39,675 bases of DNA from Caldivirga sp. MU80 (GTDB lineage Archaea > Thermoproteota > Thermoprotei > Thermoproteales > Thermocladiaceae), in contig NZ_LCTF01000025.1 in assembly GCF_001663375.1 (NCBI RefSeq), positions 1-39,675 on the forward strand, in the 5' to 3' direction. Each line of letters begins with the position of its first letter. Position 1 is the stretch's first letter. The position numbers and the translations under genes were made by a program. Under the pieces are notes generated by a model, which was given only the letters and a program-made list of their open reading frames with translations, made no database searches and had not been told where the DNA came from. Below are positions 8,699 to 17,498 of this stretch, piece after piece.

Positions 8699-9891
8699 CC
8701 CCGGTGGCTCCCAATTAAACTAAGCAGTAGCCTTGCCATTACCCTCAGCATTGGGTTAACCGAGGCCAGCATTGCCTCGTTGATAACCCACCTGAGGGTT
8801 TCCCTAGGCATCAACCTAGTTAACCTAACCAACATACCCTCATCCTCAAGTATCGGATCAGCCAGGGCCCTAAGCCTCTTGACCTCGCTGAGGAATGCGC
8901 CCAAAACCCGCCGAACCTCAGCGGTGTAGTTTAACCCATCCCTAAGGGCCTTGGCTAAAATTAACCCACTAACCATTGCCGTGTTTATCCCTGCACCATT
9001 AGTTGATACCACCGTGCCGGCTGCATCGCCAAGCAGGAATGCGCCACCACCCTCAACGCTAATGCCCAATTCACCAACGGGTATGGTCTTCATGAGTATT
9101 GACCTTTGGGTTGGTGTTAGGTTAAACGCCTTGAGGAACTTGAGGTGTAGGTTAACTGGGTTAATGCCCCTAACCCACGCGTCATAACCCCTGACCCCTA
9201 GGCCAATGTTACTTGACCCATCACCCCTGGGGAAGATCCACGCATAGCCACCTGGCGCCAAGGCTGGGTCCATGATCACCACAGCCTCATCCTGATCCCC
9301 AACCCAACCTGTGGCCCTTTGGCTTGTGGCTATTGCAGTGTCCATTGGGTCCAGTGGTTGGTTACCGACCAGGTCATTGACTATTGATGGGTAGCCGTCT
9401 GCCCCAGCCAGTAGCCTAGTCTCAACGAACTCCTCACCGGACTTACTGATCAGCCTGCATTTAAACCCACCACCATGTCTAATGCACCCTGTCACCGTTG
9501 ATGAGAACTTCACCTTAACTCCCCTGCTGTCCACCTCCTCAATAATCCTCCTAATCATCAACCCCTTATCCACTATGTAGGCGGGGAAGCTGACCGTACC
9601 CAGGTCTATAACCTCCCCGTTAACCCTAATCATTATCCTCATCCTCCTGATATCGTTAACCACAACCTCCTTCCTAATGGACCTGTGAAGCGTGTACTCG
9701 ATTAAGTCCATTAACTCGTCTGGTATGTGCCCCCTCAATAACTCGGCCTTGGGCATCATTTCGCCGCATATGACTGGCCCATAGTTGACCCTCTTCTTAT
9801 CCACAAGTGTAACCTCGCTTAAGGTAACCTCCCTGGATAGGAACGAGCCAGCAGGCCCCCCACCAACTATGAGTAGTCCCACGTTAACCAA
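8695..9891 (-). CDS. Geranylgeranyl reductase-family FAD-dependent oxidoreductase
   Basis: This is a flavoprotein of the digeranylgeranylglycerophospholipid reductase/geranylgeranyl reductase family, which saturates isoprenoid chains of archaeal lipids or related polyprenoids. The N-terminal dinucleotide motif is LIVGGGPAGSFLS. The mid-region PGGYAWIFPRGDGSSNIGLG and the FAD motif FLLGDAAGTVVSTNGAGI are diagnostic. I favour TTG 9891 as the start because GGTG lies six bases before it. A GTG at 9909 would add six residues and overlap the upstream AGOG gene by 26 bases. Either way the two are translationally coupled. The paralogue family is large in Thermoproteales, so the exact substrate is open. 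Confidence 0.8.
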   Translation of the reverse strand: MVNVGLLIVGGGPAGSFLSREVTLSEVTLVDKKRVNYGPVICGEMMPKAELLRGHIPDELMDLIEYTLHRSIRKEVVVNDIRRMRIMIRVNGEVIDLGTVSFPAYIVDKGLMIRRIIEEVDSRGVKVKFSSTVTGCIRHGGGFKCRLISKSGEEFVETRLLAGADGYPSIVNDLVGNQPLDPMDTAIATSQRATGWVGDQDEAVVIMDPALAPGGYAWIFPRGDGSSNIGLGVRGYDAWVRGINPVNLHLKFLKAFNLTPTQRSILMKTIPVGELGISVEGGGAFLLGDAAGTVVSTNGAGINTAMVSGLILAKALRDGLNYTAEVRRVLGAFLSEVKRLRALADPILEDEGMLVRLTRLMPRETLRWVINEAMLASVNPMLRVMARLLLSLIGSHRG

Positions 9892-10738
9892 GGGCCCCAC
9901 CCCCTGCACCCTTACTAACGCAGTTGACGCTTAGCTCAATCATTAGTCTCCTGTAGGCCTGCACCTTATCCTGCATCCTCAACACCCCCCTTGGTAATTT
10001 ACGCAGAGCCTCCTCCACATTGAAGCCGCTGTATATTAATGCGCCACCTAGGACCCATAGTAGCGCGTCTAGGTTAACCTGCGGTATGCCCGATAGCCTA
10101 GACACCCGGCCCCAGGTCTCCTGGACTAGGCCCTGCCTACTCATCAATACCCTTGGATCCGCCTTAATTAGGCCACTGCAGTGGGTTAGGGTGGCTATCC
10201 TGTAGTCCACCGGTATCGGTAGGTCCACTGGTGGCTTGCTGTTAACGCCGCAGGCCCTGTGGGCGTAGTAAAGCATCTTAACTGCGAAGACAATGGTCTT
10301 GCTGTTCATGGGTGACCCAAGGCCATTGGCCAGTAACCTCCATGCCTCACCCAAGTCCATTAATCCATTAAGCTTAACGTGTAGGTTAGCCCTACAGAAC
10401 CTCTCAACCCTACTAACCTTAGCCCCCCTACCCCTGGCCAGGTATGGGCTATTCATCACGTACCTCTTGAAGTCGCTGCAGACGTCATTAGGCTTATTCC
10501 TGGAGAAGTAGCTGCTGAAGTAGCTCCAGTGCCTTTCACCCCTACCGGTGAGCATGTAGCTGACTATGGAGTTCATGGCCACGAGCACTGACACTAACCC
10601 AGGGTCACCAAGCGCATTGCACAATTCCTTAACCACCAGGAATTGGGGGTCAGACTCCTCAAAGGCTAAAACATCACCTATGCTTAATCCCCTTAGGGCA
10701 TTCACTATACCTAGAACCCTCTCCTCACTTACCTCCAC
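9884..10738 (-). CDS. Archaeal 8-oxoguanine DNA glycosylase/lyase (AGOG)
   Basis: AGOG removes 8-oxoguanine from DNA and cleaves the abasic site. It belongs to the helix-hairpin-helix glycosylase superfamily. Recognisable blocks are RGERHWSYFSSYF (66-78), KTIVFAVKMLYYAHRACG (147-164), PIPVDYR (174-180) and LDALLWVLGG. K147 and D178 fit the catalytic Lys/Asp pair known from Pyrobaculum AGOG by spacing. The 284-residue length is slightly longer than usual, mainly from a C-terminal tail. The start is a GTG that overlaps the preceding small membrane protein gene by 14 bases. It overlaps the downstream flavoprotein region too, so it sits in a coupled four-gene operon. Confidence 0.85.
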   Translation of the reverse strand: MEVSEERVLGIVNALRGLSIGDVLAFEESDPQFLVVKELCNALGDPGLVSVLVAMNSIVSYMLTGRGERHWSYFSSYFSRNKPNDVCSDFKRYVMNSPYLARGRGAKVSRVERFCRANLHVKLNGLMDLGEAWRLLANGLGSPMNSKTIVFAVKMLYYAHRACGVNSKPPVDLPIPVDYRIATLTHCSGLIKADPRVLMSRQGLVQETWGRVSRLSGIPQVNLDALLWVLGGALIYSGFNVEEALRKLPRGVLRMQDKVQAYRRLMIELSVNCVSKGAGGGALG

Positions 10739-11222
10739 GCCTAACCTTAATCAACCCGTTTTTAAAAGCCCTCCAGAGGGCGTAGATTAGGGCCACCTGC
10801 CCCATGTCAATGAAGGTCAGGGGTTTGCCTATTGTGTAGAGGACGTAGATGAGGGGGTACATCACCACCCTGGCTCCTATGGAGTACAGGTAGACGTAGT
10901 TCGACGCCGCAAACATCACGGCCAGTATGATTGAAAGTAGGTCTGCCGTCCTGAGCGGCTTAATGACGTAGATCACCAACACTGCTATCCAGAGTAGGAA
11001 CATTATTGAGGCGAACCTCCAGGCGTATATGTAGAATGGTGTGTAGGGAACCCAGTATATTGAACCATCACTATAAATCACGTATGTTAAGTAGCCACCT
11101 GGGGCTATTAACCTAGGCTCAACTGAGAAGAGAAGCTCCACAGGGGTTGCTGCGGAGATTAGGGCCGCTATTAGGGCTAGCGCCAGGGCTATGGTTAAGG
11201 GGTACTTTAAGTCAGCCCTCAT
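10725..11222 (-). CDS. Small polytopic membrane protein, function unknown
   Basis: I do not recognise the family. The 165-residue product has about four transmembrane segments (about residues 7-27, 50-72, 80-100 and 110-145), with an extracytoplasmic loop after the first. The start is ATG 11222: GGTGA lies seven bases before it, and it forms an ATGA overlap with the stop of the site-2 protease gene. A longer frame from 11294 would run inside that gene and is rejected. Tight coupling to the M50 protease suggests a partner or substrate relationship, but that is inference. Confidence 0.7.
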   Translation of the reverse strand: MRADLKYPLTIALALALIAALISAATPVELLFSVEPRLIAPGGYLTYVIYSDGSIYWVPYTPFYIYAWRFASIMFLLWIAVLVIYVIKPLRTADLLSIILAVMFAASNYVYLYSIGARVVMYPLIYVLYTIGKPLTFIDMGQVALIYALWRAFKNGLIKVRRGGK

Positions 11223-12475
11223 GGTGGAGTCACCGCAATCCTCCATAAACCTGAGGATAAGCTTACAATAAGCGTGAAGATGAATAACATCCACAACACC
11301 GCACTTACGGCTGTCATTACCCTACTAGCCCACTTCTCATTTAAGCCAGGTATACTTAGTAATACGTGGTAGAGGAATTGACCACCATCAAGTGGCCAAG
11401 CTGGCATGGTGTTTAGCAGTATTATAACCACGTTAATTGTCCATAACCAATACACGAATTGGTAAAATAACCTATCACTCACCGAAATCCCTATGAAGGG
11501 TAGGTTAGGGTCATATGGATTGCTTGAGGTTACCAGGTTATATGTATGTATTAGCCCTGAGTGAAATATCGTTAAAGTGACTTGACTGCCAGGCTTAAGA
11601 CCTTCAAGCACGTAGAGGAGACTCATTACTGATGTAATGGGTTTACCATTAATAGCAAGTAATATGCTACCCACCGGTATATTGGCGTAGAAGGCTGGTG
11701 AATCCTTAGCGATACTCGTGATGATTATGCCAGAGAGGTAAGGTTGAAGTACTGGGATTAGGGCTAGGTACATTAGGCCCACTGCGATTATGGAGAGGAT
11801 CATGTTTGAGAATACACCCGCCGATAACATGGCTAAGACTCCCCTTAACCCAGCCTTTTTCCTGAGATCCGATTCATCAACCTCAACGAAGCCGCCGTAG
11901 AGGATGAAGAGTGATAGGAATGCCCCACCTGACTTAATCCTACCACCATACCTCAACGCAACTATGCCGTGGGAGACTTCGTGAATGAGTATGCTTATGC
12001 CTATAGCTATAAGTATTATTAGAAAGATGTTAACGCTGATGGTTACGCCGGGTATGAGGGGGGTGGCTGGGGTGAACCTATTCTCCACCAGCTGCGTTGC
12101 CGCCTGCTGGGTGGTTATTGTGTGGAGGCTCATTAGGACGCTCACCGTTGCGGCTAGGTTAATACCAAGCATCCTGATGAATGATGGGACAAGCCCAACT
12201 AGGTAGCCCAATACCTGGAAGGGCATGGGTATGAGGACTGGTATTGCGTAAACCATGGCCACCACGAAGAAGGCAGCCACCACTATGAATATCAGCACTG
12301 ACGGTACACCACTTATTAAGTTAGCCAGTGGCCTGAGGAACCCCTCAACACCACTACTCCTGGCCATCATTGCCACGTAGTAGTAGACCTTGACCTTATC
12401 CCTAAAAGCCAGTTTAACCAGCCCCACGAATATGAACCAAGCCACCACGAACCAGATCAGCGGTGAAATGCTCAT
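11219..12475 (-). CDS. M50 family site-2 protease with PDZ domain
   Basis: This is an intramembrane zinc metalloprotease of 418 residues. The zinc motif HEVSH is at 165-169 inside a hydrophobic helix. A PDZ domain spans about 245-325 (GIIITSIAKDSPA, VGSILLAINGKPI). The third zinc ligand motif, NTMPAWPLDGG, is at about 355-365. Additional N-terminal helices extend it compared with minimal members. Site-2 proteases release membrane-tethered regulators or clear signal-peptide remnants. TATTAAGC, 21-28 bases before the ATG, predicts a leaderless mRNA. This is the first gene of the operon that continues with the small membrane protein, AGOG and the flavoprotein. Confidence 0.9.
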   Translation of the reverse strand: MSISPLIWFVVAWFIFVGLVKLAFRDKVKVYYYVAMMARSSGVEGFLRPLANLISGVPSVLIFIVVAAFFVVAMVYAIPVLIPMPFQVLGYLVGLVPSFIRMLGINLAATVSVLMSLHTITTQQAATQLVENRFTPATPLIPGVTISVNIFLIILIAIGISILIHEVSHGIVALRYGGRIKSGGAFLSLFILYGGFVEVDESDLRKKAGLRGVLAMLSAGVFSNMILSIIAVGLMYLALIPVLQPYLSGIIITSIAKDSPAFYANIPVGSILLAINGKPITSVMSLLYVLEGLKPGSQVTLTIFHSGLIHTYNLVTSSNPYDPNLPFIGISVSDRLFYQFVYWLWTINVVIILLNTMPAWPLDGGQFLYHVLLSIPGLNEKWASRVMTAVSAVLWMLFIFTLIVSLSSGLWRIAVTPP

Positions 12476-12554
12476 TGAGGGTGTCTTTACCTTAAGCTTA
12501 ATATTTTTTATTCTAAGGAATCCTGGCGTTTAAGCTTTAATAGGGTTAAGGCTA

Positions 12555-13556
12555 ATGGGCCCTATGGGCTACTGCATATATGTGACTAGGTCAACTTTCC
12601 CAAGGATACTCTACGACATGCTTAGGGATGCTGGGTTTAGGCTTGAGGTTTGGGATAACAGTGGCCGTGGGATGTGGGATAGGGCAGCTGCACCACCCAG
12701 GGATGTGCTTAGGGATGCCGCCTCAAGGTGCGATGCACTCGTGGTGACCATTGGGGATAGGGTTGATGAGTACGTGCTCAGTAATGCAAGGGTTAAGGTG
12801 ATTGCAACCTACAGCGTGGGGTACGACCACATTGACCTTGAGGCGGCCACTAAAAGGGGTATACCAGTTGGCTACACGCCTGAGGTTCTTGTTGAGGCAG
12901 TCGCCGACTTCGCCATGGGCCTGCTTATAGCGTTGGCCAGGAGGATAGTTGAGGGGGATAGATTGGTTAGGGGTGGGGAGGCGTATAGGGTTTGGGGTGA
13001 GTACCTTGGAACAGAGGTTTGTGGTAAGACACTGGGCATACTGGGGCTGGGTAACATTGGAGTTGCCATTGCCAGGAGGGCTAAGGCATTCAACATGAAC
13101 ATCATATACTGGTCTAGGACGAGGAAGCCCTGGGTTGAGGTGGCCCTGGGGATAAGGTACGTTAACCTCAACGACCTCTTCAGACAGAGCGACTACCTGG
13201 TCGTCTCAGTGGCCCTTAGCAACGAAACCTACCACATGGTTAACGAGGATAGGTTAAGGCTAATGAGGAGGGGCTCGTATTTGATAAACATAGCCAGGGG
13301 AGCCGTCGTTGACATTAACGCCTTAGTTAAGGCACTTAAGGAGGGCTGGATAGCTGGCGCGGCCCTAGACGTGTATGAGGAGGAGCCCCTACCGGCAGCC
13401 CATGAACTAGTTAAGTTGGGTAACGTAATCCTCACCCCACACATAGCCTCAGCCACCGTTGAAACCAGGAATAAGATGGCTGAGGTGGTTGCCCAAAGCG
13501 TCATAAATGTACTACTGAGGGGTGGGAAACCCATTTACCAGGCCAATAGGGTTTAA
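12555..13556 (+). CDS. D-isomer-specific 2-hydroxyacid dehydrogenase, glyoxylate/hydroxypyruvate reductase-like
   Basis: This is a D-2-hydroxyacid dehydrogenase with the cofactor motif GLGNIG at 164-169. Catalytic residues are R248 (NIARGAVVD), E277 (DVYEEEP) and H296 (LTPHIAS). After the second cofactor strand it reads WSRTRK, with basic residues that favour NADP(H) over NAD(H). Glyoxylate and hydroxypyruvate reductases are the closest named archaeal relatives, but phosphoglycerate or other 2-oxoacids are possible substrates. The C-terminal ACT domain of long SerA enzymes is absent. GTTTAAGC, 23-27 bases before the ATG, gives a leaderless start. It is divergent from the site-2 protease operon, with about 80 bases between. 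Confidence 0.85.
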   Translation: MGPMGYCIYVTRSTFPRILYDMLRDAGFRLEVWDNSGRGMWDRAAAPPRDVLRDAASRCDALVVTIGDRVDEYVLSNARVKVIATYSVGYDHIDLEAATKRGIPVGYTPEVLVEAVADFAMGLLIALARRIVEGDRLVRGGEAYRVWGEYLGTEVCGKTLGILGLGNIGVAIARRAKAFNMNIIYWSRTRKPWVEVALGIRYVNLNDLFRQSDYLVVSVALSNETYHMVNEDRLRLMRRGSYLINIARGAVVDINALVKALKEGWIAGAALDVYEEEPLPAAHELVKLGNVILTPHIASATVETRNKMAEVVAQSVINVLLRGGKPIYQANRV

Positions 13557-13695
13557 GCAAAGGCAACACTAGAAACAGAACCCTAGCAATCCAACGCAAT
13601 TACCCTATGGAAGAGCCGTGGGCTCATTTAAAATCACGCTCCAATACACCATGGCAGGTAACTTTTTTAAAAGGTAAGAATGGATGCGGATTAAC

Positions 13696-15021
13696 ATGAA
13701 GGGCATGCCTAACCAAGGACTAACCATAGGTCTATACTTATTGTTGACCACTCTACTCTTCCTGTCGGTGAATGGTCACGTTGTACTTGGCGAAATAAAC
13801 ACCAACATGCCCTTAAATATGCCGACCTGTCCACTTAACTCCAGTATTGTCTTAATGCTTACCCCGGAGCCTATCTTACCGTCAAAGAACATGATAGTCA
13901 CCTACGGTCCACCTGGCCCGTGGACTATTGTTGAGTATAATGGTGCTGAGTACCTTCTTCAAATAAACATGTGGAACCTAGCCTCTGTTGGCTATGGAAA
14001 TGAAACGTTAACATTCAACAACGCAACGGGGGAGATATGCTTCAGCGCCTATATAAGTAACGTTACGTTGATAAGCCCAAGTGGTGGTGTGTGGGGTTAC
14101 CCGGGGCTTTACCTGGTTGGCATATTCCCTGGTGGTCAGGTTAATGTGAGGAACCCAATGCTCCCATTACCATTAACGGTGAGTGACTTGGTTAATGGGA
14201 CATACTCAAACAGGCTCCTCGTCCTCAACTACACCATGTGGGTTCCTGATGATGAACCCATGGATTGGTCATACGACATATGGTTAACCACCACCCCAGC
14301 CCCCTCAGCCAGTTTAAACCACGGTGCCGAGTTGATGATATGGCTGTACACAACTACCCCGGTTTTCCCCTGGGCTGACACTGAGATTAAGGTTAACGTA
14401 CCCATCATTGTTAACGGCACCATGGTTAACGAAACCTTTGATATACATGTGGATTGTTATCATGGCTATGACAATACGTACTGGACCTACATAGCCTTCG
14501 TACCGCTTAATGGTGGATTCAGTAATGCGCTGGTTAGCATTTCACTTAAACCATTCCTCCAGTACATGGTTAACGTGTTCCCAAGGGTATGTCCAAGTCT
14601 CTGGAACTCACCAAACCAAGTGGCTGGTCTTTACATGGATACCATAACGCTGGGTAGTGAATTCGGCAGCACGCAATGGGCCACTGAGCCAGGTTGGGGT
14701 GCTATAGCCTGGAAGCTGTATGAGGCATCGGTAGTGGTGCCAGGTGTAGCATACACCACCAGTACTGTCACGGTAACTGCCACAGCCACAATGGTCAAGT
14801 ACACCACAATCACTGAATTAACCACGGTTACTGAGACCAGCCCGGTGACCGTAACCACGACCACGTCACTGGTTAGGTACGTAACATCAACCGTGGCCAC
14901 CACTGTATTAAGCACAGTCACGTTGACTAAGTCTGTGGTAAGCACGACTGTAATGGCCATAATAGCCGTTATTGTGATAGTAATAGTGGCGGCAGTGTTA
15001 GTGGCCTTAAGGAGGAGGTAA
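13696..15021 (+). CDS. Secreted, stalked, C-terminally anchored protein of unknown function
   Basis: The start is taken at ATG 13696 because TTTTAAAA (13665-13672) is centred 27 bases upstream. ATG 13684 would add four residues. The N-terminus carries a signal segment (LTIGLYLLLTTLLFLSVNG). The roughly 330-residue body is rich in aromatic residues, Asn-Gly-Thr sequons and beta-strand patterns. A Thr/Val stalk (TVTVTATATM and similar) precedes a C-terminal transmembrane helix ending in LRRR. The architecture equals that of the solute-binding protein at 3157-5550, but I see no binding-protein domain. It could be a surface sugar-binding or S-layer-associated protein. No operon partner is present. 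Confidence 0.7.
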   Translation: MKGMPNQGLTIGLYLLLTTLLFLSVNGHVVLGEINTNMPLNMPTCPLNSSIVLMLTPEPILPSKNMIVTYGPPGPWTIVEYNGAEYLLQINMWNLASVGYGNETLTFNNATGEICFSAYISNVTLISPSGGVWGYPGLYLVGIFPGGQVNVRNPMLPLPLTVSDLVNGTYSNRLLVLNYTMWVPDDEPMDWSYDIWLTTTPAPSASLNHGAELMIWLYTTTPVFPWADTEIKVNVPIIVNGTMVNETFDIHVDCYHGYDNTYWTYIAFVPLNGGFSNALVSISLKPFLQYMVNVFPRVCPSLWNSPNQVAGLYMDTITLGSEFGSTQWATEPGWGAIAWKLYEASVVVPGVAYTTSTVTVTATATMVKYTTITELTTVTETSPVTVTTTTSLVRYVTSTVATTVLSTVTLTKSVVSTTVMAIIAVIVIVIVAAVLVALRRR

Positions 15022-15080
15022 CACTTTAAGTGGTAAAATTATAAGAATTAAAAATTTAATTTTAATATTGCTTAATTAAT

Positions 15081-15380
15081 CTATCTATGGATTAATGCTA
15101 GTACTACTGCTATTATTATTATCACTATTATTAATGCACCTAATGCGTAGTTTTCATTAATAGCTTGTTTAATTATCGTCACGGTTGATATTGATGTTAC
15201 CGGTATCGTGGTAGTCGTTGTAGTGGTTACAGTTGAGGTAATGGTGGATGCCACAGTGGATATTGAGGTAACAGTGGTAGTGGTTGTTGTATTGGTAACG
15301 GTGATGATAGGTACTAGTGATGTTGTTAAAACGAAGTAGTACTTAAGATCTATATTATTTAAAATTTTAAACTTTACTCC
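15081..15380 (-). pseudogene. Orphan Thr-rich stalk and membrane anchor fragment (5'-truncated gene remnant)
   Basis: On the minus strand an open frame of 99 codons runs from 15380 to a TAG at 15083-15081. Its order is a short hydrophobic patch (YYFVLTTSLVPII), a Thr/Ser stalk of about 45 residues, then KQAINENYALGALI, a strongly hydrophobic helix, and a final HR before the stop. This is exactly the C-terminal stalk and anchor of secreted crenarchaeal proteins. There is no ATG, GTG or TTG before the middle of the stalk, and no ectodomain. The frame begins directly after a tandem TGA TGA, the first of which ends the upstream transporter gene in the same frame. I read it as the surviving 3' end of a lost surface protein. 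Confidence 0.65.
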
Positions 15381-15383
15381 TCA

Positions 15384-16673
15384 TCACTCAGTTATTCTTT
15401 CCTCAACCTTATCCAACTCAACTCCGGTATTATCCCTAGTTACCGCAACACCGATTAACCCTATTAGGTAACCTACTATAAGCAGTAGCACGTAGCCATT
15501 TATTGGGCCGAAGGCCTTTAACCAGAATACAGAGGTTAATAGTGCCCCAGTGGCGCCGATGCTTGCCATGTTCCATAGGAAGCCAACGGCACTACCCCTG
15601 AACCTAGTTGGAAACAACTCGGCTAGGTAGGCTAGCATTATACCGCCAGTGCCCATTACGCTAGTTAATACGCCTGCTGAGACTATTAACGTGGTATAGC
15701 TTGACTTAAGGCCTAATGTTAGTGGGTAAGATAACGCTATGCCTATTAATATTAATATTAGGAATGCCATTCTCCTGCCCGTGTAGTTGCTCACAGCACC
15801 ACCAATTATGGTAACCACCCCGCCTAGTAGTGATGCATATGCCAATCCCCAGAAAACCTCATTGAGCGGTAGGTTAAGTACCTTGTTTAGGTATGTGGGT
15901 AGGAAGCCCAATGTTGCATAAGCCACCCAGAATATACCAGCCAGGAGTAGTAGTGCAATTAGGGCGTTTCTGGCACTTACCCTGAATAACTCAACTATCG
16001 GCACCTTAGCTATGTTACCCGTTGCCTTAGCCCTCTTATAAATCTCCGGGTCATCCACCGTTAGCCTAAGGACAACCCCAACCAGGGCGACGGCTAGGCC
16101 AACTAGGAATGCGTACCTCCAGCCATAGGACACGAATCTACTTAAACCGAAGTAATCCCTCAGCAGTGCGTATGTTAAGGCAGCTAAGGCGTAGCCCCAG
16201 TAGTAGCCGCTCTCAATAATGCCGCTAACAAGCCCCCTGAATGATGGTGAGGAACTCTCAATGGCTATTAAATGGGAACCGGACACCTCGCCCCCCACGA
16301 AGATACCTACAACCAGCCTTAAGAGCACAAATAAGGCCGTGGCTGCTATGCCCAATTGCGCATATGTTGGTAAAGCACCCGTTAATGCTGATGAAACCCC
16401 CAGGCCTACTAACGTAACAAGCATTGTTAACCTCCTGCCTATCCTATCCGCAACGTGCCCAAATACCAAACCACCTAGTGGCCTGGCCAGTAGTGTTAGT
16501 GAGTATGTTGCGAAGACGTACAGTAACTGGGCTGTTGGGTTTGTTTTAGGGAAGAAGGCTGACCCAATTATCGCCGCTATGAAGAGTATCAGTGTTAGGT
16601 CGAAGACGTCAACCATCCAGCCTATTGTACCACCCAGTAACGCCCTAACGTTTAACCTAGACTCAATACCCAT
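15384..16673 (-). CDS. MFS transporter, metabolite:H+ symporter type
   Basis: This is a 12-helix MFS permease of 429 residues. The N-terminal GWMVDVFDLTLILF segment and loop 2-3 motif GHVADRIGRR fit the metabolite:H+ symporter/sialate-like group. ELFPTRFRGSAVGF appears in the second half. Substrates of relatives are organic acids, amino-acid derivatives or aromatic acids, and none can be assigned here. TTTAATAT lies about 24 bases before the ATG. The gene ends with two consecutive TGA codons, and the same frame continues into the orphan stalk fragment. A readthrough fusion is not expected. Confidence 0.85.
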   Translation of the reverse strand: MGIESRLNVRALLGGTIGWMVDVFDLTLILFIAAIIGSAFFPKTNPTAQLLYVFATYSLTLLARPLGGLVFGHVADRIGRRLTMLVTLVGLGVSSALTGALPTYAQLGIAATALFVLLRLVVGIFVGGEVSGSHLIAIESSSPSFRGLVSGIIESGYYWGYALAALTYALLRDYFGLSRFVSYGWRYAFLVGLAVALVGVVLRLTVDDPEIYKRAKATGNIAKVPIVELFRVSARNALIALLLLAGIFWVAYATLGFLPTYLNKVLNLPLNEVFWGLAYASLLGGVVTIIGGAVSNYTGRRMAFLILILIGIALSYPLTLGLKSSYTTLIVSAGVLTSVMGTGGIMLAYLAELFPTRFRGSAVGFLWNMASIGATGALLTSVFWLKAFGPINGYVLLLIVGYLIGLIGVAVTRDNTGVELDKVEERITE

Positions 16674-16856
16674 AGTAAATAAGCCCTAGGTCTATATTAA
16701 AGTTTTACCTTCCAATATATAGGTTATGACCTTAGGTATTTAAGCATGCGTTGACTTAACTCACATAGGCGATCCACCTCCCCAACCTTACCCCTAATTA
16801 ACTTCTATGTACTAGGAAAGTTTTGTTTAAGCTTGTAAGGGTCCAGTGAAAAACGC

Positions 16857-16864
16857 TTTTAAAA
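16857..16864 (+). promoter_or_regulatory. TATA box of the alpha/beta hydrolase gene
   Basis: TTTTAAAA is centred 26-27 bases before ATG 16887, giving a leaderless start. Confidence 0.55.
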
Positions 16865-16886
16865 TCACCATACAACCTCTGTTATC

Positions 16887-17498
16887 ATGTTAGCCCTCTT
16901 ATTCCACGGTAAGGGTTCAAGCCCTGAGAAGATAAACTGGTTAACTAGGCCATTTAAGGAAATGGGGTTTAGGGTGGAGGCGCCTAGGATAATTGAGGTG
17001 GCTGATGGAGTCGCCGCAGGCTCCAGGATAATTGAGGATGAGGGAGATGGTGTCATTGTCGGCGGACACTCCATGGGTGGGTCAGTCGCGTTGATACTGG
17101 CAGCCAAGTACCCTAGTAAAGTTAAGTGCAGTGTGGTTGTGGCTGCTCCAGTGGATAGGGTTCTTCAGTTAAAGTGGCTTGAGAGGGGTGAGGAAGGGTC
17201 GGTGAGGAGGGCCCTCTACAATGACATAGTTTCGAGGTTGACCATGAGGGAGGTTGAGGAGACCTCGCCCATAAAGTACATTAGCGGCAACTACCCACCT
17301 GTGATTTACATAAGGGGGAGCGCAGATGATATAGTGCCCATTGATCACCTTGAACTGCTCAGGAGGAAGTCAAGCGAACTCGGCTTTAGGTTGATTGAAT
17401 TAACCATAGAGGGCATGGGCCATACGCCGAGATCACAACACGTTAGAGTTATTGAGGATTTCATAAAGGACAATGTTAAGCGGTGCATAGGCTCTTAA
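16887..17498 (+). CDS. Small alpha/beta-fold hydrolase
   Basis: This 203-residue alpha/beta hydrolase has the nucleophile elbow GGHSMGG (Ser62). An acid follows in SADDIVP (D147 or D148), and the histidine in GMGHTP (H179), so the triad is complete. LLFHGKGSS near the N-terminus is the oxyanion-hole HG motif. It is a cytoplasmic single-domain enzyme, short compared with typical 250-300 residue esterases because the cap is minimal. The substrate is unknown: carboxylesterase, dienelactone-hydrolase-like or acyl-thioesterase activities are all possible. It converges on dsrK, and the two stop codons share a TTAA. This puts it beside the sulfite-reduction genes without evidence of a functional link. 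Confidence 0.75.
   Translation: MLALLFHGKGSSPEKINWLTRPFKEMGFRVEAPRIIEVADGVAAGSRIIEDEGDGVIVGGHSMGGSVALILAAKYPSKVKCSVVVAAPVDRVLQLKWLERGEEGSVRRALYNDIVSRLTMREVEETSPIKYISGNYPPVIYIRGSADDIVPIDHLELLRRKSSELGFRLIELTIEGMGHTPRSQHVRVIEDFIKDNVKRCIGS

Noticed and set aside
11223-11294. Longer N-terminus for the small membrane protein
   Set aside because: It would lie inside the site-2 protease gene; the ATG at 11222 has a ribosome-binding site and ATGA coupling.
13651-13677. Eight-codon ORF before the secreted protein gene
   Set aside because: TATA spacing (about 20 bases) is poor and the ORF overlaps the better TATA box of the real gene, so chance is likely.
14631-14960. Val/Thr-rich minus-strand frame opposite the stalk of the secreted protein
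   Set aside because: Same artefact of a Thr/Val stalk; no start signal and no family pattern.
15384-15386. Readthrough from the MFS transporter into the stalk fragment as one protein
   Set aside because: Two consecutive TGA codons separate them, and a Thr stalk with a surface anchor does not fit the cytoplasmic C-terminus of an MFS permease.
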